Source of the DNA: Drosophila pseudoobscura
Taxonomy: Eukaryota; Arthropoda; Insecta; Diptera; Drosophilidae
Assembly: GCF_009870125.1 (NCBI RefSeq)
Contig: NC_046681.1
Span: 16,567,001 to 16,631,000 of the forward strand
Length of the DNA stretch: 64,000 nt
Reading direction: 5' to 3'
Shown here in pieces: positions 35,277 to 43,600 of this stretch. Position 1 is the stretch's first letter. The number at the start of each line of letters is the position of its first letter. Made by a program: the position numbers and the translations under genes. The notes beneath the pieces are model-generated. The model saw only the letters and a program-made list of their open reading frames with translations. It was not told the origin of the DNA and searched no databases.

Positions 35277-36622
35277 TCAGTGCCATTTCGATTTTTGGGT
35301 ATAAATGTCGGCACGCAAGTTCTGAGCAAAACAAATACCCAAGATCTGAAAAGGAAACTTCATATTAATAAATGTTCAATGGAAGAAATCAAAGCAAAAA
35401 ACAAACGAGCAAAAGCGTAAGTAAATTCAAATTAAAACCTGGAAAAACATGACCGCAATGACAGCCGTGGAAATGATAATCAAATTATGCTCCATCCATT
35501 CTTCACCAGCTTGAACGCAGCCCTTTTCATATATTATTTTGGACAGCTCCATGCCCTGGCAAAAAATTAAATGGAAATCAAATAAATTATGGAACACAAT
35601 AGAGAATATACTGTAGATCATAAATAAAATTAACTAATGCAAAGAATATTTTCACTGGGTGTTCTAATCTCTCAGCACCTGCAGCATCAGCAGACCAACG
35701 CAGGCCGCTGCCACACTTATAAGATGTGCCTCCAACCAATCCTCGCCAGCGCGCAAACAGCCACGCTCATGTATATTCCTATCCACAGGCTGCTTGCACA
35801 GATGTATAATTTATGGATGATTATAAAATACATTATCAGTAAACCTAAACGTAAAACCACTTACATATCCCTCCTTTCGCACATCATAGCCACATTGCTT
35901 GTTTTTAATAAGCTCTTGGGGCCGACGACGGCAACAGGAGAAGGGCACCCCGCAGGCCTCTCGGCTGCCAATGGCAATGGACGAGCAATTGAAATAGTTG
36001 TTGCTGTCCCAATCCTTGGGCCCATCAATGCCACAGCACTGCAACCAGTCCTCTTGTATCCAATCGATGAGATTCTGCTGATCGGCGTCTTCACGATAAT
36101 GCCGTATGAAGGCCTTGAGCCCCTCAGTGGCTTGGTCTTTGATCTGGAATGTGGAAAACGATTAAAATCATTTTATCTTGATTAGAAAAAGGCTTACCCA
36201 GCCCTTGTCCTTGAGCACAAATGCCAACGCACAGAACCCAATCTCAGCTATGAGCAAGATACTCAGAAAAATGGCATACTACGGAGAGAAAATATTTTGA
36301 AATTTATGAGCTTCGTGGAAACAATTCGCATACCCACCGCCGCCAAGAGACAAGTATTTTCCCGCAAAGCGCCCACGCTGCCCATGAAGCCGAGAAGGAA
36401 GGTAATGCCTCCCAATATAATCAACACAAAGGCCGGATCCAAGGCTATGAAACTCAGCTTTGCAATGTTGCGAAACATGTCTTTCTCGCTCCAAGCCCAG
36501 ATGCCAACGGCCAACACCATAAGAGCAGCCATCCATATGAAAACATTACTCGTGAAGAGCAGGTATTTGAGGCAGCAGCTTATTTCGCTTGTCTCGCGTC
36601 GATATTTGCGCACTGCAGGCAT
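35277..36622 (-). CDS. Tsp26A: Tetraspanin Tsp26A (TspanC8 class)
   Basis: Minus-strand exons 36622-36338, 36278-36198, 36143-35865, then either 35789-35679 (4a) or 35555-35439 (4b), then 35345-35277 (stop TGA). All junctions are phase 0. TM1 (LLFTSNVFIWMAALMVLAVG), TM2 (FVLIILGGITFLLGFMGSVG) and TM3 (AIFLSILLIAEIGFCALAF) are clear; TM4 is split between exon 4 and the last exon (ILGICFAQNL). The large extracellular loop has CCG, NCS, ACG, SCC, KQC and a final GC, eight cysteines in all, which defines TspanC8 tetraspanins. These escort the protease ADAM10/Kuzbanian and so promote Notch signalling. Exons 4a and 4b each carry the eighth cysteine and TM4, so only one can be used. Confidence 0.92.
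35439..35555 (-). other. Tsp26A: Tsp26A exon 4b (alternative)
   Basis: This 39-codon exon encodes ELSKIIYEKGCVQAGEEWME and a TM4 half (IIISTAVIAVMFFQ). Acceptor TTGCCAG and donor CAG|GTTTTA; the donor is weak. It has the same phases as exon 4a and cannot follow it sensibly, because each already contains the loop end and TM4. Confidence 0.8.
35679..35789 (-). other. Tsp26A: Tsp26A exon 4a (alternative)
   Basis: This 37-codon exon encodes VDRNIHERGCLRAGEDWLEA and a TM4 half (LISVAAACVGLLMLQ). Acceptor CAAGCAG and donor CAG|GTGCTG. It is parallel in sequence and phase to exon 4b: GC(L/V)xAGE(D/E)W is common to both. Confidence 0.85.
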
Positions 36623-36724
36623 CTCCGGAATGATTTAAACTTGATTTGTACACTAATTTTAATGACTATGACTAAAACAAAAACCAAAAACGCGATTTTC
36701 ACTTATTTACTGAAAGCTGGAGAA

Positions 36725-36799
36725 CAGTGTGACCGCCGACCTGTCGAGCAAATATACGCTCTGACCCTCAGAAATATACCGAAATATACTGTAAATATG
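36725..36799 (-). promoter_or_regulatory. Tsp26A promoter: motif 6 boxes plus motif 1
   Basis: Read on the minus strand, the segment has several GTATATTT-type boxes, then GGGTCAGAGCGTATATTTG, a CGACAGGTCGG stretch and CGGTCACACTG (36735-36725). The order and spacing match the chic promoter almost base for base over the last 65 bp. Transcription should start near 36720, giving a leader of about 100 nt. Confidence 0.75.
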
Positions 36800-37214
36800 C
36801 GGATGGAAAAAACTTACTTAACCCTTCTGCGGACTGAGCACATCCTGGCAGTGAATTTTTAACAGATTTGAAACACCATCAAAACAGCTGATGAGCATTC
36901 AATAACAAAGTTTTGGTCTGATATGAGAAATTTCCACAGTCGTAAATTCATAAATTTGCTAATTTTATGACTATAATAGAACATTACATTATGTACAATA
37001 AACATTACTCCTTGGACTCCCTTAAAAAAGGCAGCAGATCTGTTTGTTGTTTTTGTGCCACCTTTTTGTCGATTGGACCAATTTTAAATTTTTAATATAT
37101 CCACGATTGAAGTTTTTTCGATTTCTTCTTATCAGTCATTGGTTACGTTTTCGCAGTGAATTACAGTTTTTGGACATCCAATCCTTTATTCCAATAGTCA
37201 GTCCTGTAGGAATT
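36800..37214. other. Spacer between divergent Tsp26A and lid promoters
   Basis: No coding sequence is supported. The GGGTTAAGT block beside the Tsp26A promoter (minus strand, near 36810-36824) recurs beside the lid promoter (plus strand, near 37534-37543), so the two promoter regions are partly mirror copies. Confidence 0.5.
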
Positions 37215-37626
37215 TGATTGATGAATCGGACAAAATTAGGTGTTCAGAGCTGAGAGTTCTAGCTACCTAGTAATATTAAATCGAACAGCAAAATCGTGAA
37301 TTATGATTTCCGATCATGGACTCAGAACGATTAACCCATTGTAAAACATTGCGTATTAAAATACACTCCTGGAAAATATTGAAACTTGATACAATTTTAG
37401 TGCAATTCAGGTGAAAGATATCTTGGTAATTTTTGTTGAAATGAAAGAGAAAGGATTGGTCAACAAGAAGAATTTACATTCAGTATTATTTTTAGCGGTT
37501 TACCTCAATCTGTTCACCTTTCGAAATTGACAGTGGGTTAAGTTCGCTTTTCCGTCGGTATATTTAAGGTATATTTTGTAAATAAGAAGGTATATTTCTG
37601 AGGGACGGACGGTGCCGTCACACTGG
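37215..37626 (+). promoter_or_regulatory. lid promoter: motif 6 boxes plus motif 1, in a dispersed repeat
   Basis: GGTATATTT boxes lie at 37558-37566, 37568-37576 and 37589-37597, followed by CTGAGGGACGGACGGTGC and CCGTCACACTGG (37615-37626). Upstream, 37218-37310 (GATGAATCGGACAAAATTAG, then CTAGTAATATT) aligns with the segments upstream of the RRP7 and chic promoters. About 240 bp of unrelated sequence intervenes before the boxes. Transcription should start near 37620-37630. Confidence 0.7.
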
Positions 37627-40600
37627 ACACATGTAGCAGGAGGAAAAAACGCAGAACGCAAGAGGAATTAAAAAAAATAAATACATATTTAGTCAAGTTT
37701 GCAAGTGCTGTGCTGTGCTCGGTGGTTTTATGGAACATTCAGCTCTTTTTGCCAAGCGTGCGCGGTTATTGCTACCTATTTATGACGACTGTGAGTTTTT
37801 CCCCAGCCTGTGCAAGTGCTTAAGTGTGTGTGCGTGCGTGAGTTTTTGAGATTTACTGATGGCTGAAAATGTTTAATTAGCAACGTAAAGCGAATAAAAT
37901 GCATACACTAACTTGATACAGTCGATATACATGAAGGAAGTTCATCGAAAAATGTAAGAAAAGTTGATATTGTAAGCCCTGTAATGGCCCTTAGGGCGAA
38001 CAACCCCCCGCATTTAATCAAAGAAAAATGTTTGCATGTGTGTGCTCTTCGTGCTGGCAGCGCAGTTGACGGCCGAAAAAATTTGTAGTTAAAAGTGAAA
38101 ATTCTTCTAATAATAACAATGGTACGATTCTGCCAGGTCGCATAGAACAAAAACAGTTGCGTGGCGGATAGTGTAAAAGTCAAGCGAGCAAAATTATGTG
38201 AATCGCGTATCTGGCGCATGAATTACATACATACATACGCTAGCAGCAGCGGCCCGACAGCGCTGTAAAGTGCGTTGCGTCGCTGCCGTGGTCGCCATCA
38301 TAGCAAAAAAAAGAAAAAAGGAAATGAAATATTGTGATCCCACACGCTTGGAAAAGTTAAGATAATGCCGCTAATTGTGCGGAGAAGATACACAGAATTT
38401 GTCTAGTAACTAATGTAAAGTTAGAATTAAACTTTTGAAAAGTACAGTGCTGCATTTACTTTTAAACGAACCCAACTCTTTTTCTTTCCTTCTGCCTCTA
38501 ATGTGCAATATGGCAGAGCAAATGCGTAAAATCACAACGTCGACGATTGTTGTTACTGTTTTTGGTGTTGGTGTTGGCAACACGCTCTCTTGAGCTGCAA
38601 TTAATTATTGAGCGAGTGTAAGAGTGCGCCCGTGCGTGCGTGTGTGTGTGTGCCGTGGAAAAAGTAACAAGATTTTTAGAGCTAATTTCGCTAAAAAAGA
38701 AAAAAAAAATCATACATATTTATGTATAGAGAAAACGCAACGGTGTGTGTATATAATTGTATACCTGTATATATCCACATACGGCTGTCTATGCCTGTGT
38801 AAGCTGAGTGCGTGGATGTGTGTGTGTCTGTGAGGCTGAAAATGGAAATTATATAAAAGAAACTTTCGGCTTAGGCTTTACTTTTGTCTAACCCAACCAA
38901 TCCACACGATCAATAAACCAGAAAAAACAGACTCCACTTGCGGCCAACTGCTTGTGCGAAACTCTAGAGGTTCTGGCCCAAAAGGTCAGCAATTAATATT
39001 CTCCAATATTAATAAAAAAAATAATTTTTAAATAGGGGGAAACCTTCCCCCTCCACCTCGCCCCAACAAAAACAAAACGCATCATGCGACGTCGCTGCCT
39101 ACGTCGCAGTCGCTGCCAATGTACTTTGCTCACTTGATACACAAAAAACGGTACTCGCCGCTCATCTCTCTAGGAGAGTGTTTGAGGGGGGGAGAGGCGG
39201 CAGGCGAGACGGGTCTTCCTGATCGACTCTACTCCCCCACCCACTTTTACTCCCTTTTTTCGCATGTGCTGCTACTGACGCGGCTGCTGGGTGGTGCGGT
39301 GCGGCATGACAAGCGCCCCACATTTGTGTGTGTGCCTCTGTGTTTGTATGTTACAACAACCACCAAAGCAAAGCCAAAGCTCGTTGACGACTCGCGGCGG
39401 CTTCCTTTTGTCTAGTAATGAAATGAAATTCAGCAAACTGAAAACCTTAACCGGAACTTGGAAGACAAGCAAGCTGACGTTTTTCAATATGGCTTCATTT
39501 CCGTTTTATAATTTCGTCAGAGCCATTTCCAATTTCGCCAAGATTTACTTTCACCTAGCGAAAAGCATACATATATGTATATGTGTATGTATGTATATAG
39601 TCTGTATATTTATATATGTCCTGACGGGGTGTATGTTTGTTTTTGCAATAATACATTTCATCTACATCCATGTACATTTACATGTAAAGGCATATTGAAT
39701 TTGTAAGTTTGTCGGTCGCTCTGTTATACATACACACATGCCGCCCCCGTGCCCGTGTCGCGGAGGGGGTGTTATGTTTGTGTTGGGGGGCTGGTGCTGG
39801 TGCTCCACTTTTGTATGCAACAAATTCAGTATTTTGCTGCTCAATCGCTGTTGAATGCTTCCCCCTCTCCGCCCCTTTTTGCTAATCCCTCGAAGTCTGG
39901 CGAGGGATGGAGATAAGTAACAACAAAATGAAGGCTGTCATCGAACGTCAGAGCGACTCGTCTCGTCTCACCCTTCCAATTTACCTATCATATTCGTCGA
40001 TCAGCTAGCATTTGACAACACTGGTTCGGATTTTACGACTAACATTAGAGGGAGTAGAGTGGTAATAACGGTGCTATAACGAAAATGCACTTGCCCTGTC
40101 GTCCGTAAATATTTGTTTACCTGCCGCTGTCGCTGGCGTGGCGAGGGTTGAGTACATATATGTGCCTATGTAACCGTGACTGTGTGCGTCTATGATGCTT
40201 GATGTACATACAGTGGGTCACAGGTCATAATGAAAGATTTTTAGTGACTGCAAATTCGATCAATACAAGGACAAAGGTGCAGTCCAAAAGTGTTTGTTTA
40301 TTATTCGAAAATACTTACAGTAAATGCCAATTTCAACCACTGTGTGAGTGTGTATCTCTGACAAGAGGTGTGCGAGTGTGTGTGTGTGTAAAATATAGTT
40401 GTAAATGAAAGGAAAAAAACAGTTGAAAAGACACTGCCACAGAGTTGCCATATCAATCAAACGTTGCGGGAAAGGAAAATGGATGTTCAACCCCAGAACA
40501 AAAAATAATAGAAAATAATATAACAGCAAAACTAGAATCCCATCTAAAATCGTTTTAAAGTTAAATCTCAGATATTGAACGAATTCTTTAACTATAACTG

Positions 40601-40669
40601 TGCTTATTCGTCAACTTGCCTTTTTCAGAGACGAGCGTAATAATTTTACACTGAAATCAGATTAAAGCG
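37627..40669 (+). other. lid: lid 5' leader with a 2.8 kb intron
   Basis: A leader exon from about 37627 to 37790 ends at GACT|GTGAGT. The leader resumes after TTTTTCAG at 40628, 41 bp before the lid ATG. The intron holds no supported gene. It has (GT)n, poly-T and (TATG)n tracts (39570-39620) and several CG-rich blocks. The exon borders are inferred from splice signals only. Confidence 0.6.
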
Positions 40670-43600
40670 ATGTCCGCCAAAAGCGAGGCGGACAATACAA
40701 CGGCCGCCAGCTCCGGCGGCGGTGGCAACAGTAGCAGCAGTGGCGGCGGCGGCGTCGGTGGAACGGGCAACACATCCTCCTCGAATGGAACCGCCACACC
40801 GGCGCGTCGTCTTCGCACACGCAACTCCACGGGCAATGGTCCGGCGAGCGGCAGTGAATCCGGCAAGAAATCCAATCCAATCGATGAACCCTCAACTCCA
40901 TCTGCTGCTTCTTCGGCCGCCAGTGGCCATGGCCCATCACCGGCTGCGGCATCGGAGCGTCCCATGCCGAGCGTTCCCATGAATCATGCCAGCAGCAGTG
41001 TATCGGCGAGCAGGAAGTACCACAACAGTTGTCCCCATCCCACGCCCACAGTGCACAAGAAGACGGTGCACACGCAGCCGCACAGCACCAATAAGTTTGA
41101 TCAGGGCAAGAACGAGGAGTTCCACTTTGATACGCCGCCCGAGTGCCCCGTGTTTCGGCCGACGGTTGAGGAATTCAAGAATCCGCTGGCCTACATCAGC
41201 AAAATTCGTTCGATAGCAGAGAAATGTGGCATTGCCAAGATCCAGCCGCCGTCGACATGGTCGCCACCGTTTGCCGTGGATGTGGACAAGCTGCGTTTTG
41301 TGCCGCGTGTCCAGCGGCTGAACGAGCTGGAGGCCAAGACCAGGGTCAAGCTTAATTTCCTGGATCAAATCGCAAAGTTTTGGGAGCTGCAAGGCTCCTC
41401 CCTCAAGATCCCGATGGTCGAGCGCAAGGCCCTCGACCTGTACACCCTTCATCGCATTGTCCACGAGGAGGGTGGCATGGAGCAGACCACCAAGGATCGC
41501 AAGTGGGCAAAGGTGGCCAATCGTATGCAATATCCATCCAGCAAGAGTGTTGGAGCCACCCTCAAGAGCCACTACGAGCGCATTCTCCATCCCTTCGAAG
41601 TGTATACCTCGGGCAAGGTTCTGGGCCCTGCTGCAGCCGCTGCCGCAGCAACAGGCAGCGGCACACCCACTCCCGTGAAGCTCGAAGATGGGGGCACCGA
41701 GTACAAGGCCCACGAGATAGCCACCCGTCAGCAGATCGCGCCGCCCAACGAGACGAACACACGCCGCTCCAAGCGCTTTGGCAACTCTACTGCCAGCTGC
41801 GGCTTAACAGGCGCCGCATCCGGTGGCAAGGATGGGTGTCCGGGTGGTGTGGTCATCAAAACAGAGACAAAGGAGGATTTCAAACGCGATCTTCTGAGCA
41901 GTTTCAATGCCGTGCAAGGCAGTGGCACTCCTGCTGCTGGCGGCACTCCGGCTGGCCGCGGCGGCGCCAAGAAGACCAACAACGAACCAACGCCGGCAGC
42001 ACCGCCACTCATTGATCCACTGATGAAGTACATTTGCCACATCTGCAATCGCGGAGATGTGGAAGAGTCTATGCTTCTGTGCGATGGCTGCGACGACAGC
42101 TACCACACGTTTTGTCTGCTGCCGCCCTTGACCAGCATACCCAAAGGTAAGAGAACAACCCCCTGCCACTTATTGCAGCGATTACTAATCCCATTTCATT
42201 CATCAGGTGAATGGCTTTGTCCGCGCTGTGTCGTTGAGGAGGTGAGCAAGCCCCAGGAGGCCTTTGGCTTTGAGCAGGCCGAAAGGGAGTACACGTTGCA
42301 GCAGTTTGGCCAGATGGCGGATCAGTTCAAGCAGGAGTACTTCCGCAAGCCAGTGCATTTGGTGCCCACCGAGTCGGTGGAGCGTGAATTCTGGCGCATT
42401 GTCTCCTCGATCGATGAGGATGTGACCGTCGAGTATGGTGCCGATTTGCATACAATGGATCACGGTTCGGGTTTCCCCACCAAGAGCTCGCTGTATTTGT
42501 TGCCGGGGGATCAGGAGTATGCCGAGTCCAGCTGGAATCTGAACAATCTGCCGCTGCTCGAGGATTCTATTTTGGGGCACATCAATGCTGATATTAGTGG
42601 CATGAATGCCCCCTGGATGTATGTGGGCATGTGCTTTGCCGCCTTCTGCTGGCACAACGAGGACCACTGGAGTTATTCCATCAATTATTTGCACTGGGGC
42701 GAGCCGAAGACCTGGTACGGCGTGCCCGGTTCTTGTGCCGAACAATTTGAGGAGACCATGAAGCGGGCAGCCCCCGAGCTGTTCTCCTCCCAGCCCGATC
42801 TGCTCCACCAGCTGGTGACGATCATGAACCCGAATATATTGATGAACAACAGGGTGCCGGTCTTTCGCACCGATCAGCATGCCGGCGAGTTTGTCATCAC
42901 CTTTCCGCGGGCCTATCATGCGGGCTTCAATCAGGGCTATAACTTTGCCGAGGCGGTTAATTTTGCGCCCGCCGATTGGCTAAAGATGGGCCGTGAATGC
43001 GTCAATCATTATTCCATGCTGCGTCGCTTCTGTGTCTTCTCCCACGACGAGCTGGTGTGCAAAATGGCCTTGGAGCCGGCCAAACTGACGTTCGGGATAG
43101 CCACCGCCTGTTACATCGACATGGCCGAAATGGTGGACACCGAAAAGAAGCTGCGCAAGTCCCTACTGGAGTGGGGCGTAACGCGTGCCGAGCGTCGCGC
43201 TTTCGAGCTGGTTAACGATGACGAGCGGCACTGTCAGGAGTGCAACACCACGTGTTTCCTTTCGGCAGTGGCCTGCGAGTGCAACGACAAGCTGATTGTT
43301 TGTCTGCGCCACTACACCGTCCTCTGTGGCTGTGCCCCGGAGAAGCATACACTCATCTATCGCTACACCCTCGATGAGATGCCACTGATGCTGCAAAAAC
43401 TAAAAGTCAAGGCGCACAGCTTTGAGCGTTGGCTGTCGCGTTGCCGGGACATTGTGGATGCGCACACACCCACCTCGGTGACACTCACCGAGCTCCAGGA
43501 TCTGTGCAAGGAGGCGGAGACCAAAAAGTTTCCATCTTCGTTGCTGATTGATCGCCTGAATGCAGCGGCCATCGAAGCAGAGAAATGCGTCACAGTCATC

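Noticed and set aside
35141..35420. Plus-strand frame with CELCSK resembling a BED-type zinc finger
   Set aside because: It lacks the spaced His/Cys pair and is antisense to the last Tsp26A exon (35345-35277), which explains the open frame.
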